Shown piece by piece: positions 35,801 to 48,289 of a stretch of DNA of 64,000 bases. How positions within the stretch are numbered: the first letter of the stretch is position 1; every line of letters begins with the position of its first letter. A model generated the notes under the pieces. That model saw only the letters and a list, made by a program, of their open reading frames with translations, had not been told where the DNA came from and did no database searches. Source of the DNA: Perilla frutescens. Taxonomy: Eukaryota; Streptophyta; Magnoliopsida; Lamiales; Lamiaceae. The position numbers were made by a program, and so were the translations under genes. The DNA is taken from the NCBI GenBank assembly GCA_026008535.1, contig BRKX01000009.1, positions 52,945,001 through 53,009,000 on the forward strand, given 5' to 3'.

Positions 35801-37429
35801 CCAACAGGGGTTTCAGATTCCGGAGTTAGGACTATAGGTCTAAATACTTTCCGGTTGTCACATGAATTTAATTCCCTTTCCATAGCTCTTTTCCACATTG
35901 GCCAATCATTTCTCTGTTTACATTCTGTAACAGATTTTGGTTCAGGATCCTCATTTAAAATTTGATGAGCTATATGAAAGGCGAATATATCATCTACAAT
36001 GATATGTTCTCTCTCCAGTATCTGATTTGAAGATAAATAATTTATTGAGATCTCGTGATTTTTAGATACTTGTAATTCTTCAGGAATTACATCACTTTCA
36101 TTTGATGGATTAATCACTTTCGTCATTATTTGGTTTCCATCTTGCCCCTTTCTTTTCCTAGGCACATAATCTTTGGAACCAATTGGTCGACCACGTTTTT
36201 GACGAATTTTAGACTCATTTGCTGCCAAAGCTATTTGTCCTTCATGGACATCAATTTTGGCTGGAGTATTTGCAGCATGTATGTGAGATTGTGTCACTTT
36301 TCTTGTATCTACAAAAGCATCAAGAAGTTGATTTGCAATCTTTTGCAAATGAATAATCTTTTCAACTTTTTGTTCATATTGATTAGTTCGAGAATCAAAA
36401 TGTGACAAGCTTTTCTCATTACAAGATATTTCCCTGTGCTTTTCTGGATGTAGATTCGTTCCACCTAATGTTGGAAATGTCATTTCATCAAAATGACAAT
36501 CTGCAAAACGTGCCGTAAATAAATCACCCGTTAAAGGTTCAATATACCTTATAATCGAAGGTGAATCAAATCCAACATATATCCCAAGCCTTCGTTGGGG
36601 ACCCATTTTTGTTCGTTGTGGGGGTGCAATTGGGACTTGAACCGCACAACCAAACATTCGTAAGTGAGAAATATCTGGTTCTCGACCAAATTTTTTTTGC
36701 ATTGGGGAGTATTCATGGTTGGCCGATGGTCTAATGCGAACTAATGTTGCCGTATGTAAAATGGCATGACCCCAAGCAGTAGTTGGGAGTTTTGCCTTTA
36801 TAAGTAACGGTCTAGCAATAAGTTGAAGACGTTTAATAAATGATTCTGCTAAACCATTTTGAGTATGGACATGAGCGACTGAATGTTCAATCTCAATTTC
36901 AATAACCATACAATAGTTTTCAAATACTTGAGACGTAAACTCACTAGCATTATCAAGACGAATTCTTTTAATTGAATTGTCTGGGAATTGAGCTCGTAAT
37001 TTTATAATTTGAGCAATTAGTCTAGCAAATGCTGTATTTCTAAGTAGAAAGCAAACATACATATGACCATCTAGAAGATGCATCAATCAATACCATAAAG
37101 TATCGAAAAGGGCCACATGGTGGATGTATAGGTCTACAAATATCTCCTTGAATTCTCTCTAAGAAAGATGGAGATTCAATATTAACTTTCGTATATGAAG
37201 GTCTAATGACTAACTTACCTTGCGCACAAGCATCACATGGGAATTCATTTGTCATAAGAATCTTTTGATTCTTCATGTTGTGCCCATATGAATTATTGAT
37301 TATTTGGCGCATCATAGTTGCTCCAGGATGTCCAAGCCTATCATGCCAAAGCATAAAACTTTTTGCGTCATTGAACTTCGGGTTCATAACATGGTTTGTC
37401 TCAATTGCCTTTATGAATGTGTAATACAT
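35791..37429 (-). pseudogene. Copia integrase, with frameshift
   Basis: The N-terminal zinc-binding part shows LWHDRLGHPG...CDACAQGK (His and Cys pairs). The catalytic core shows the Asp of VLIDASSRW, the Asp of RLDNASEF and the Glu of NGLAESFIKR. The two parts lie in different frames that overlap near 37040-37086, indicating a frameshift in the core. The C-terminal part (YVGFDSPSIIRYIEPLTGDLF) leads into the start of the reverse transcriptase. Confidence 0.92.
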
Positions 37430-37488
37430 CCCAAAAGGTAGTGTTAATAATTTTTCTTTTGTTTGCTTATGGCCGAATACAAAAGAAT

Positions 37489-37800
37489 TTATGCAGAGAT
37501 ATTCTTTTCCACCTTCTGATATATAGTATCGATGTGGTATCCATTAAAGCGAATATCCTTGAAACTTAGTAAGTTTCTTTTGGACTTACTAGAATATAGT
37601 GCATTTTCAATATCTAATTTAGTATCATTTGGTAAAATGATACAAGCTCTTCCGGAGCCTTCAATGATGTTTGATGCACCTGATATCGTGTTAATATTAT
37701 CCTCAGCTAATGTCAATTAAAGAAAATATTTCTTATTTTGGAGAATGGTGTGTGTAGTGTCACTATCAGCAAGACAAATATTACAAGAATCCATTTGAAT
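37489..37800 (-). pseudogene. Copia protease region
   Basis: ADSDTTHTIL (about 37745-37775) sits where Copia proteases have the catalytic DSGAT/S motif. It is followed by GSGRACIILPNDTKLDIENALY and LLSFKDIRFNGYH, typical of the protease/pre-integrase segment. A stop separates the two parts near 37720. Confidence 0.8.
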
Positions 37801-38127
37801 GTTTGAGACATTTTTAAAAGAAGATCAATTATTACTGAGTAAAAATACGAAAGGAAAATAAGCAATTTTTTTTAACGGAAAAACAATGATGTGAAAGTAA
37901 ATAAGCAATGTCTTCTTATCAACTAGAAATAAATGATAAAAGACTAAACAATGTCCATATGATCGTCTTCAAGCACACCACCACCAATCAATTTATCCAT
38001 ATTATTTCCTTTTGGGTCATCAAAGAAGTCGGAGACATCTAAGTGAATAGTATCAATTGGACTGTCAAAGTCAATGACATTGGTTTCCTTCTTGTCTTTT
38101 CCCTTAATAGAATCTTGATATAGATCT

Positions 38128-40184
38128 TGTTTAGTGTCTAAATATATTGTTTTATTATATTGATTTTATTATGTTTAGTAAATTATTTTCTAGTATTCTA
38201 TGTCGTTATGTGTGATTTTACGTGTGTATTTTCATTTATTACTCTAATGGTGGATTATGCCAAGTTGTACAAGAACTTGAGCGTTTGATTGCAAAAGCAG
38301 GATTTTTAACAACATTTAGGTGGTAAGTGGAAAAGTCGAAAGTCAGCTCGAATAGTCCAAGGAAGAATCAAGACGATGAGAACAAGCAAGGATCGAATTG
38401 CACTGAGTTGCACTCAAAATGGATGCACAGAGCAAGGCACTTGAGGGCCCACACCCGCAGAGAGGCCCACTCGGCCCGGTCACCCCCGCTGCCGCCACGC
38501 ATGATGCCGCCGCGGTGGGCCAAGGCTCTCGGCCTTTTAGTGTCGAGCCCGCGCCTACCCCCGCCGCGGCGCACACCACTTCTCGGCCAAGCCACCCCGC
38601 GCCCGCGCATGCACCCGGCGGGGTGCTCCTTTTTCCTCTCCGGGACAGTTTTTCTCCCAATTTCAGTGTAATTTCATCCCACTCCACTTCACTCTCTTTC
38701 CACAGCTGGAATTAATTTAATCATTGATGAAGACTTTTTGAGCCATCTAATTAGTAGGAATTATAGGATATCATTTCCCCTAAGAATTCTTTTTAGATTT
38801 TGGCTCCTTTTTCCCCCAACAAATCTCCCACAAATCTCACACATTTAATGCTTCCTTACAATCAACCCATCTCATCACCTTTTCTCTCTCATCTCATCTC
38901 TCTCTCCGGATTCTCTCTATCTCCCATATCTTTATATTGGATTTTGGGAGATATCTAGAGACTACACCCCATTCCATATCATCATTCACCCACTCTCCAT
39001 ACTTCATCTTCTTCATCTTTCTCTCCATTTTTCTTTTCTCTCTATGCATTCACCCACTCTCTATACTTCATCTTCTCCACATTTCTCTCCATTTTTCTTT
39101 TTTCTCTACACATTCACCCACTCTCCATACTTCATCTTCTCCATCTTTCTCTTTATTTTTCTTTTCTCTCTACACACCCACACACCACCATCTTCATCAC
39201 TCTCTATGCCATTTTCACCACCATCACCACCATTCAAGAGAGGAGTAGAAGGGAAATAAATGAGGCAATCAAGCTAGGGTTGAAGAAGAAGACACGAGAA
39301 GAGGTTCGACTTCGAGTTGTCCGCGGAAGCTAAGCTCGTTAGAAGACTTTCTTTTGGTATTTTCTTTCTTAAAGTTGGATGATTTGTAGGGGTTTGTCCC
39401 TAACTTTTGAAGAATGTTGGATATTGTAGAAGTTGTTATTTTCATTTGATTATGAGATGATGCACTTTTATGATATTTGTGTTGTTTTAAGCATGGTTAT
39501 GGGCTAATCTCTCCATTAGGGGGTGGAGGATAGATTTGGTTTTGATTTATGCTTGTGATGGTTGGTTGTTGTTGTGGGAATTGTGACTATCATGTTGAGT
39601 ACTTGATCACTACTTAGCATTGCTAGACTTTAGATGAGACCGAGAGGAGATTCTAAATCCCGATCTAGGTTCCTTCAACGTTAGGTGAATTGGGTTCATA
39701 AGTCTAATATATTGATCTTGCTCGTATGATATATCGCATAGAGGTTTAATGGATAGATGATGACAGTAATTGAAGTTAAACCAATTAACGGGCTTATTGT
39801 ATGTTTGAGATCAATATAACCAACGTTAAGCAAGCTTAATGAGAAACCAATGAGAGAATCCACACCCTAATGCTCGTATCATAATCTTTTCCTCGATCTT
39901 TATCCTCATTGTTACTTGCGCTTTATTAGTTAAATTGAATATTTTAAATTCCTTAGTTAAAATCAATCTTAAATCCATGATTAGAGTGTTTAGGTTTTAT
40001 TTTCATTATTCTAGCACGTTGCATGTATAGTCTTAAGATAATTACCCACAAGAAGTCTTCCTTGAGAGTTCGACTCGGGTTAGCTTATCGCGTCTACAAT
40101 TAACCCCGTCCAATTGCGGGTTTGGTTCGAAATAGTTTACCGTGTTGAGTCTAAACTAGAAAAATAACAATTTGGATGTAAACA
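38128..40184. mobile_element. Solo LTR inserted in the Copia gag-pol (2.06 kb)
   Basis: Begins TGTTTAG and ends GTAAACA, inverted TG...CA termini, with the 5-bp duplication GATCT on both sides (38123-38127, 40185-40189). No second LTR copy or coding domain is present. The interior has a GC-rich block (about 38440-38640) and CT-rich 64-bp repeats. Size and style suggest a Gypsy-type LTR, but the superfamily cannot be proved. Confidence 0.85.
38987..39178 (+). repeat. 64-bp tandem repeat, three copies
   Basis: The word CACCCACTCT starts at 38987, 39051 and 39115, a 64-bp period. Units are pyrimidine-rich ('acttcatcttctccat', 'ccatttttcttttctctc') and lie inside the solo LTR. Long open frames here are by-products of the repeat. 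Confidence 0.88.
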
Positions 40185-41010
40185 GATCTGCAAGGTGTTT
40201 TGCCACTCGGTAAGTACGTGACCAATGTCCATTCATGCCACATCTATGAAATGCAGCTTCCTTTTTGGATGAATTATGCTCGTTGGATGTTTTCTGCCTT
40301 TTGTTGTTGGAGGTTGCATCATTTGGTTTACCGCAACCATATCCACATCCACGTCCACGCCCACGTCCACGATGGTTCCCACGACCACATCTATTATCAT
40401 GGTTGAAAGTTGCATTGACTTCAGGTAATGCAGCGGAACCAGTGGGGCGGAGTTCGTGGTTTTTCATGAGCAATTCATTATTTTGCTAGGCAACCAACAA
40501 ACAAGATATTAGTTCAAAGTACTTTTTGAAACCACACTCCCTATATTATTGCTATAACAGCACATTAGAAGCATGAAATGTGGAGAATGTTTTCTCAAGC
40601 ATGTCAACTTCAGTGATACTCTCTCCACAAAGTTTCAATTTTGAAATAATTCTAAATGATTCAGAATTATAAGCACTCACAGACTTAAAGTCTTGCAGTC
40701 TAAGATGCATCCACTTGTAACGGGCTTTAGGAAGGACGACAGTCTTTTGATGATCAAACCTTTCTTTCAAGTTTGTCCACAACTCACTCAGATCTTTGAC
40801 GGTCAAATATTCTATTTTTAGATCATCATGAAGATGATGATGAAGGAAAATCAACGCCTTAGCGCGATCCTGTTGAGATGCTTTGTTTCCTTCTTTGATT
40901 GTCTCCCCTAGACCTCTTGAGATCAGGTGGACATCAGCATCAAGTGTCCATGATATATAATTCTTGCTCGAGATGTCAAGGGCGATGAACTCAAGTTTGG
41001 CTATGTTTGC
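40156..41010 (-). pseudogene. Copia gag, broken
   Basis: Starts near MANIAKLEF and shows the usual plant Copia gag wording (NYISWTLDADVHL, AKALIFLHHHL, YKWMHLRLQDFKSV, FRIISKLKLCG). A shift and an in-frame stop separate this (to 40552) from the Arg/Gly-rich part (40473 down) with the zinc knuckle. The knuckle is damaged: in FHRCGMNGHWSRTYR the first and last Cys are replaced by Phe and Tyr. The solo LTR begins immediately downstream. Confidence 0.9.
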
Positions 41011-41330
41011 CATTTGTGCAATTCTGCACAAAGAATCAATGATATATTATTCACATGTTTAATTTATTTTTTTCTTTAGAGCATATAATATTCTTCAGGA
41101 ATATTACTTGTACTACTTTAATAACATCAATTTATGATCTTGAATGTAATATTCTTCATGAATATTACTTGTGCTACTCGAATAACATCAATATTTAATT
41201 TTTCAAGATTAAATCGGAAAAGACCGACTAATATATTAAAGTTAATAAACATGATGTAAAAAAATGTACCTTCTAGGATCGATGGACTTCTAGAATTGAA
41301 GGAGAGGGTAGAACAATCGTGTTGATAACG

Positions 41331-41488
41331 TGTTGTAAACTAGAGAGAGACGAGAGAGAATATCAATTGTCTGTATTTAATATGAGGACCAAATGCCTCT
41401 ATATATAATAGTACAAGAGCTAGGGTTTTAGGGCTAGTAACTTGGACATCACGCATATCATATATATCTATTAGATATATTTACAACA
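41331..41488 (-). repeat. Copia 5' LTR (158 bp)
   Basis: TGTTGTAAA...TTTACAACA. On the coding (minus) strand a TATATATAG core-promoter-like sequence lies mid-LTR. Just inside, the sequence TTATCAACACGA (minus strand) is the likely primer-binding site. Confidence 0.92.
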
Positions 41489-41766
41489 TATTTATTTATT
41501 TATTTATTTTTTAGATTTATTTCCTTTTTTATTTTTTAATAATTTATATTATTTTTTACTTTTATAAATATATAATATTTGAGAAAATTAATTAAAATAA
41601 TATAATATTAAATAATGATGTAATATAATTATATTTTATAGTAAACATATAATATTAAAATTATAATAGATATTTAAATAAATGAAGAATATTATAATTA
41701 TTTAATTTAGAAATAAAAATTCAATCAAAATAAGTTGTGTGTGTGTGTATTTTAACATAAGTACTC

Positions 41767-41838
41767 ACTAGCCCACATGGTTAGAGAAGTCTTGCTTTCC
41801 CAGAAGTGCTGGCCACTGAGTTCGAATCTCGTCCATGA
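41767..41838 (+). repeat. tRNA-like (SINE-type) segment in the CACTA element
   Basis: An A-box-like TAGCCCACATGGTTAGAG and a B-box GAGTTCGAATCTCG lie about 40 bases apart. No acceptor stem is seen. It is probably a SINE remnant or tRNA-derived piece carried by the element. Confidence 0.4.
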
Positions 41839-41954
41839 ATTAATTATGTCACGCACTAATTTTTTTCCGTTGTTAAACCATTTTAACAACGGATTTTTGA
41901 TATTTATAGACGGAATATTCCATCGCTAAAACGTGAACTTTTTGTAGTGTTTAG

Positions 41955-42727
41955 TAGATGAAAGTGAATAAGCACATTTCTCAATTGATCGTACAAGAAA
42001 AAAATATTTACAAAGATGCAAATATGTATGAATGGATTGTTGGTGTTGCTTAGAAATAGTCCATCAAGGGGCATTGACTACATTATTATTGTCGTTGGAA
42101 TTTAATGTTTACACGATCAATATTTGTTTAATTGTCAGAGAGCTATTTGTACTAAATAGGAGGCAAGAAACCTCCCATAAAATAGTTGTGAAAACTATTT
42201 GTACAATTATCTCTCTTTTTACACATCTAATTGATTGGTTTGATAGGGATATTAAACATGCTACGAGTTAAATTAGCTCAAGTATAAATGGAACTAGTAT
42301 CGAATCTAATCCTAACCCTATCGTACTTCAAGCTGAATAGTCGACAAGGGATAAAATCAATTGCAAGTCAAATTATAATTTTAAATCTTAGATCTTAAGT
42401 TTTAATGTAATCACATCATTAAAGTCATTATTGTGGACGCTAAATCAACAATTAGTGTCATAACGGAGTTCGGGCAGTGAAGATTCATAAAAACTAACAC
42501 GAAATAAAACGTGAAATTTGAAAAACCGCCGGAGGTTAATAATCGAACGGACTCCAAAGCTTAAGTAAGCAAATTATCGATGAATAATATCCAAAATACG
42601 ATAAATAAGAAAGAAATAATGAAAATAAATCAAAATGGGATAAAGTGGTAGATTGAGAGTGATATTTCAACCTAGAGTACAGAATACTTGGTCGTGTTTA
42701 TAACGTCAACAAAGTCGGTTTAAGGGT
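41955..42727. other. Intergenic stretch
   Basis: No gene recognised. The open frames are short and uninformative. Confidence 0.55.
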
Positions 42728-42730
42728 TTA

Positions 42731-42938
42731 GAGCACCTCCAACGGAGATTTTTTCCTAGATAGAAACTGATGTGGCAGCAAGTAGAACGATTGTGAAAAT
42801 TAGACAGATGAGGAGATAAAAAAATGAGAGAGAAAGAAGAGTATCCGGACAGAAAGAAGAAATTGAGAAGTGGGGGTGGGTCTCACTTACAAGAAAAGTA
42901 GAAATAGCCGTCATTTTTGACTTTTAATTTCTGAAGTC

Positions 42939-42975
<37 letters not shown>

Positions 42976-43474
42976 CGTTATGCTATATATATATATATAT
43001 ATATATATCTATATCTATCTATCGTTATATATATATATCTATCGTTATGCTATATATATATATCTATATCTATCTATCGTTATATATATATATATCGTTA
43101 TGTATATATATATCTATCATTATGGATAACGATATAATTTGTGTTTTTTTTTCATGTATCAATTTAATTTGTGTTTTAATTTTATTATTGCGAAATTTTT
43201 TGGGGATTATTTTTAAAATTAATTTATTAATTAAATATATATTTAAATTTAAATATGAAAGTAAAAATAATTATCTATATATAAAATAAATAAATTAATA
43301 AGATATAATAAAAGATAAATGAGTGGATATGATAGGGGGCCCATTAATAATTACTTTTTAGGTAGAATGATTGTAGAGAAATATGTTAGGTAGATAATAG
43401 ATAGATATTTTATAATGTGGCAGTGATGTGGCAATCATAGCACCTGAAACTGGGTAGAATTATTGTGGATGCCC
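42731..43474. mobile_element. PIF/Harbinger-like (Tourist-type) MITE
   Basis: The left end GAGCACCTCCAACGGAG and right end (reverse complement GGGCATCCACAATAATTC) are the familiar Tourist-like wording. Both are flanked by TTA (42728-42730, 43475-43477). Inner parts share 'gatgtggca' words in inverse orientation. The element has been stretched by a long TA-rich microsatellite in its middle. Confidence 0.78.
42944..43128. repeat. (TA)n with interspersed 'tcgttatg' units
   Basis: Runs of TA and 'atct' are punctuated by 'atcgttatgc' about seven times, a higher-order pattern rather than a plain dinucleotide repeat. It lies inside the Tourist-like MITE. Confidence 0.88.
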
Positions 43475-43477
43475 TTA

Positions 43478-43479
43478 TC

Positions 43480-43522
<43 letters not shown>

Positions 43523-44968
43523 CGCCAGAGACTAGAAGAGTTTTCCTCCAAGAGAATGTAAATAAGGATGCTTTAGTCAAAAAGTTTGTCTCCTCACCCT
43601 GTACCTCTCGGGGTCCTTTTATAGAGGTATTCCTGTAATGTTCATTGTAAGCGCCCCCTATCGATTCGGTCCAAGTTGTTCTTTAGAGATATTGCTCTTA
43701 TCTTTATTTTTATTTTTTAGGATTAAGATTTATCGCTTTGCCTGGCATAGTCAACTGGTAAAGTAAATCGACTGCTCGTGGAGTTGGCTAAAGGAGATCA
43801 ATTGAAGGGGCTGACTGATAGAGGTCAACTGATTTCAAGGCACTGCCTACTTTAGGCTACATAACTTAGGGTGTGTATGAGCTCATTTGTTTGGTGTAGA
43901 CTGAGATGCTCTTATCGGATTGTTACCCTATCTTTATGGGTTGTGTTGATTTCGACCTTCACAACCTCTAGTCGATAACCACATTTTACTTTTACTGGTT
44001 CTTGTTGGCCACCTCTCCTCTACTATATATTTGACCACTTCGGGATGGCAATTGACTTCTTCCCTCATGGGCGTCTTTGAAGGGGTTTGAGTCGAGATGG
44101 ACTACACCTAGTTAATCTAAAATAGACCATTCATTTTTAGGCGTTTACAAACTATTTACAACTATAATATATGGGTGGTTCTATTCACAACCCCAATTTT
44201 TCTCTCTACAACCTCAAAAATTAATCACAATATAAATATTAATTTTCAAACAAATTTGTCCTTGTAACCCTCTACTACTTAAAATAATAATAAAATAAAA
44301 TACAACTCCCATTGTATAATACTCACTAATTAAAACTTTAGCAAAAGAAAATACAACCCCTCATTGTATAGCCCCCAATATAAGATGGTAAAGTAGATGT
44401 GACACTTATTTAGTCTCTGCATGAGACAAGTTCGATAGGCAATCATAAAGCGTGCTTAATATGGGACAATTGATTCAATGATCTCTTGTAGTGGCGTGAG
44501 TTCCTTCTTGTCAATCAACGAAAATTCCTGCAAAATAAATTCGAGAGATTAAGTTAGTGAATGATAATAAGGCTTTTAAGTATCGATAAATAGATGCAAT
44601 GGCAATTCAATATAATCACGATCGAACTCAAACCAAAAAACAAAAATTTGTCAGGCTTCATTGTAACAAAAGAAACTATAAAATCTTGCAATATGATTCA
44701 ATGGTTTCAGTTTGTAGAAGGGTTATGACTATAAATAAAAAGTATGAGATAACTTATATATGTAAAACATATAAAATGGTTGAAGCAAGTAGTTAGACGG
44801 GCTTCCTCCTTAAGACTCACAATCTTCTAAAAATGCGAATGGTATATTCGGGGCATAATCGTTTGATTGTTGTCTTCATAACCTCTCTAAAATAAGCAAG
44901 AATTAGAAATGTTCCTCCATCAGAATAGTGCCAATAAAATCATCCAAATGGGGGAAGGTAAGTAAGCA
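43478..44968. other. Intergenic stretch
   Basis: Begins with a (GA)n tract (about 43482-43515). The remainder looks like old, unrecognisable sequence. No gene supported. Confidence 0.5.
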
Positions 44969-46830
44969 CCAAGGATGAAAATATCGTGAATATATCGCAA
45001 ATTTTAACATTGTGATACGAATATGGGGGGAATGTATTTTTTCCCGAATATCGGTGAAATATCGCAATATATCATGATTTTTATTTATATTTCTATAATA
45101 TATTTTGCTTTTTATTTAACTCTATTTTTTGTGTTCTTGTATTTATAAATTAGCACACATGGTGTATGAGTTAATGTGTACTTATATCTTATGAAATATT
45201 TTACTTGTAGTTGTAAACTTGTAATTTAGTTGCAAATTCATTTTGTTTTTTCTGATGATTTTCAATTAATTTTATTAAGGATATTCATGATTGGACTTGA
45301 AAAAATAACAAAATCTATATATATATATATATATATATATTAAGACAAAATTGTAAGGGTAAAATTATAAATAAAAAATATCAACAAAATATTTCCTATA
45401 AAATAGTTTATCCGTCGAAGAAATTTCAAAATGTGCAAATGGTGGAGTGACTAAATTGACTTGAATGTAAAGGTTGGTATTCAACTACTCAGGATCAAGT
45501 CATATTCCCAACACACATTTTTCTCATTTTTTTTTCTATTTCTTTAATCATGTTTTTAACTTTAGATTTTCTCTTCTTTTTTTTGTTTGGATGACGTTTC
45601 TTGCGAAGCTTGCTCCAAATTATCTATTTTTCTTTTCAAATTCTCACCAACATATCATTTTTTTTATAAAATGGTGGTTGTTGGTATTAATTTTTAGTAA
45701 CTTATATATATATATGGAAGGGTTCAAATGAGAACCCTTTCCCCATGTGGGAACTAGGAACCAATCATATCCCTTCATTGACTCAATTTGGATGGCTCAG
45801 ATTAAATTAGATTAAGTGGATGGGCGGTTTCTTCATCCTTCCGTTTTTCTCACGAAGATATCTTTCCTTATCTCTTCTTCGATCGTTTCCATCTTCATCC
45901 TTCCATCTTTTCTCGCGACGATCTCTTTTTTGATCGTGTTTTTTTATTGCTCAACATCCTTTTATTTCTGTTATTACCTTTTTATCGTGAAGTTTCTACA
46001 TCTGTGTTCTTATGGTGACTCCAGGTATGTAATTTATTTTTGCAATGTTTGATTAAGTTTGAAATTTTAGTGCCATTAATTTCGCAATTCGTTGTATATG
46101 GATTGATTTTATAGTTTGTTCTATCGGAGTTCATTATGGTTGTGTATTTATATTTTTTTATGTGATTGATTTGATCTGTTTGTTTTAATACCATATTATA
46201 TCAGTTGTTTTCTCACTATTAGGAATTCTAGGGTTTAACGTATTTAACATGCTAATATATTGATTTTAGCACGATACATACAAAATATGAATTGATTTGA
46301 TCTGTTTATTTGAGTATCGTGTCATATAAGATGTTTTAGCATGTGAAAGTATTACTTTTAATATGGTTGTATGATGTTTTTAACATGATAACGTACTAGT
46401 TTGATCTTATTTATAAGGCATTCTCTGAAACATGTCATACACACCATGCTTTGATTTTTTTTTCTGACTCTACTACATAATGTCATACAGACCATGCAAA
46501 TATTAGAATAGTGTGGTGCTAAAATTTCATTCACATCATGCTAGCATTAGATAGTTGTGTATCTCATGCTGATAGTCGAGTGTATTTACTAGTATGCATA
46601 TCATTTTTACCTTTTAGCAACATGTGTATTCTCATTACTAAAGATGTGGTTGCATGCTAAAATGTGTTCTGCATGATGGTAGAATGGAACATATGTCATG
46701 CTAAAATGCAATGTACATCTACATATTAACATTTTATCTTGTTCAATATATAATTTTTTTGCTTTTAATGTGTCAGCTTCTTCTATATCAAATGACTATG
46801 GTAATATGACTTATAGAGATATCTCCTGTA

Positions 46831-48089
46831 ATGACTGTATACTATATACCACATTGTGAATTAAAGCCGACTCTTGAACAAAATTTTAAAACACTAGATA
46901 AGGGTGTGAAATTTTATAGGATCTATGCAGAATCATCTAGTTTTGACATTTGTCTATGCATAAATTTTAGAGTATCTATGCAAAATGAAGCAGTTGAGGT
47001 TGGTGATTCAAGCAACGTAGTTAAAATAAAGAAGCATGGCGCCTCTAAGAGATTTTATTGTAGGGCTCGTATTGTGTTTAGATTTTGTTCTGAAAAATGA
47101 TATGTTGTCAAATTATTTGAAGAACGTCATCCTCACCCGTTAGTTCAGATGGTTTCAAAAGATTTCTTAAGGTAAACGGCAATTTAGATGATGTGTACAA
47201 AAAATTTGCTTTGAATTGTGTTAAAGCAAACATAGGTAGGTCCAATGAAAACTTATATGTTTTTTAAGGAAGTTGTTAGGAGCTATTCTGATGTAGGTTG
47301 CACTGGAGTTATTTCAAGAATTATTCTCGTGATCACTTGAGGACATACATTCTTGGCGTTGATGTTCAGAATAGTATTGGATAAGTTTTATTTAAGGTAA
47401 TATTCACATCCTAGTTTCTTTTTTGAGTACTGTGTTGGCAAATATGATAGGCTGACATGCATTTTTTGGGCTCATGCTCTGTCACGGAGAAATTATGTTG
47501 CTTTCGGCGATGTTATTTCATTCGATTCAACATATAGTTTGAACAGGTATGTGATATTTTGTAGTTTTAGCATTATATGTATAACATTTTCGCATGGGGT
47601 GATCATCACGTTCAATTCATTTTAGCATTCTATACATAACATTGTTTTAGCATCATATGTATAACATTTTAGCATCATATGTATAATATTTTAGCATAAT
47701 GTGCAATATATATTGTCATTCATTCCATGATGTATTTTATTTCTTCTAGTAGTACCTAATGTGTTCTATTTTGTTTTGATGATAGGTATAATATGATATT
47801 TGTTCTTTCATTTTTAGTTGGGCTGCGTAACTTGAAAGCATTGTTTTAATCTGGTGATATGGAGGCTCCTACTTCACATAGCAAGACGATGATATTTGAG
47901 CAATTCTATGGCTCACGTGTCCCTTCTAAAGTTGTTGTTCATCCACCTATTCTGGTTAAAATAAACGGTGGTCACAGTCGTTTAAAATCTAGGAAGGAGG
48001 CAAAAAAGAAAAAGGAGAACAAACCACTTCGAATGTACAACAAGTGCCATAAGTTGTCAGATCATGATGTTATGAATAGTACGGCTTGA
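46831..48089 (+). pseudogene. FAR1-type MULE transposase, fragmented
   Basis: In order on the plus strand: an N-terminal FAR1 part (CELKPTLEQNFKTLDKG...FYRIYAESSSFDI, 46831-47098). Then FEERHPHPL with the His pair of the zinc finger (about 47120-47145), after an in-frame TGA. Then pieces of the linker before the catalytic core (YKKFALNCVKANIG, about 47200). Then FEYCVGKYDRLTCIFWAHAL and FGDVISFDSTYS (about 47430-47545), the start of the MULE catalytic core with its first Asp. Finally a C-terminal basic segment (47859-48089) ending in a damaged zinc knuckle (CHKLSDHDVMNS). Most of the core and the SWIM finger are absent. Stops and shifts are frequent. Confidence 0.82.
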
Positions 48090-48289
48090 TCTGTTTTTGT
48101 TTGTTTCGGCTTAGAATGATATTATTATAGTGACTGAGCATCGTTTATTATCATGTTTTACCATGATTGTAAATTATTTTCAGCACATACGTTTTTAAGA
48201 ATATATGATTTTTTCTGAAAGTGCTTATGGCAATCCTTTTGTCGTAATTACTTTACTATTAAAGTTTATCAATCTCAATTATTGTTTAG

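Larger units (their letters stand above)
34063..41488 (-). mobile_element. Ty1/Copia retrotransposon, degenerate
   Basis: Two short LTRs (41331-41488 as 5' LTR, 34063-34207 as 3' LTR on the minus strand) and the 5-bp duplication TATTT on both sides (34058-34062, 41489-41493). Between them the minus strand carries gag, protease, integrase, reverse transcriptase and RNase H in that order; integrase before reverse transcriptase is diagnostic for Copia. All are interrupted by stops or shifts, and a solo LTR is inserted between gag and protease. A polypurine tract (AAGAGGGAG on the minus strand) abuts the 3' LTR at about 34208-34217. The element is dead and itself sits inside the CACTA element. 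Confidence 0.93.
33712..41951. mobile_element. CACTA-type non-autonomous element, split by Copia
   Basis: Ends CACTACAAGAAA (33712) and, as reverse complement of the right end, CACTACAAAAAG (41951). The flanking 3-bp duplication is TTT (33709-33711, 41952-41954). Subterminal parts share 'tttagcgatrg' and 'cgtc' words in inverse orientation. Without the inserted retrotransposon the element is about 0.8 kb and has no transposase, so it is a CACTA MITE or deletion derivative. Confidence 0.82.

Noticed and set aside
38327..38715. Overlapping open frames of about 100 codons on both strands, GC-rich
   Set aside because: They lie in the GC island of a solo LTR with defined ends and duplication, with no conserved protein features.
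38937..39259. 103-codon Ser/His/Phe-rich frame
   Set aside because: It is a by-product of the 64-bp CT-rich tandem repeats in the solo LTR.
46831..48089. Host FAR1-RELATED SEQUENCE gene
   Set aside because: Broken by stops and shifts, lacks most of the core, and sits between Mutator-type terminal repeats.
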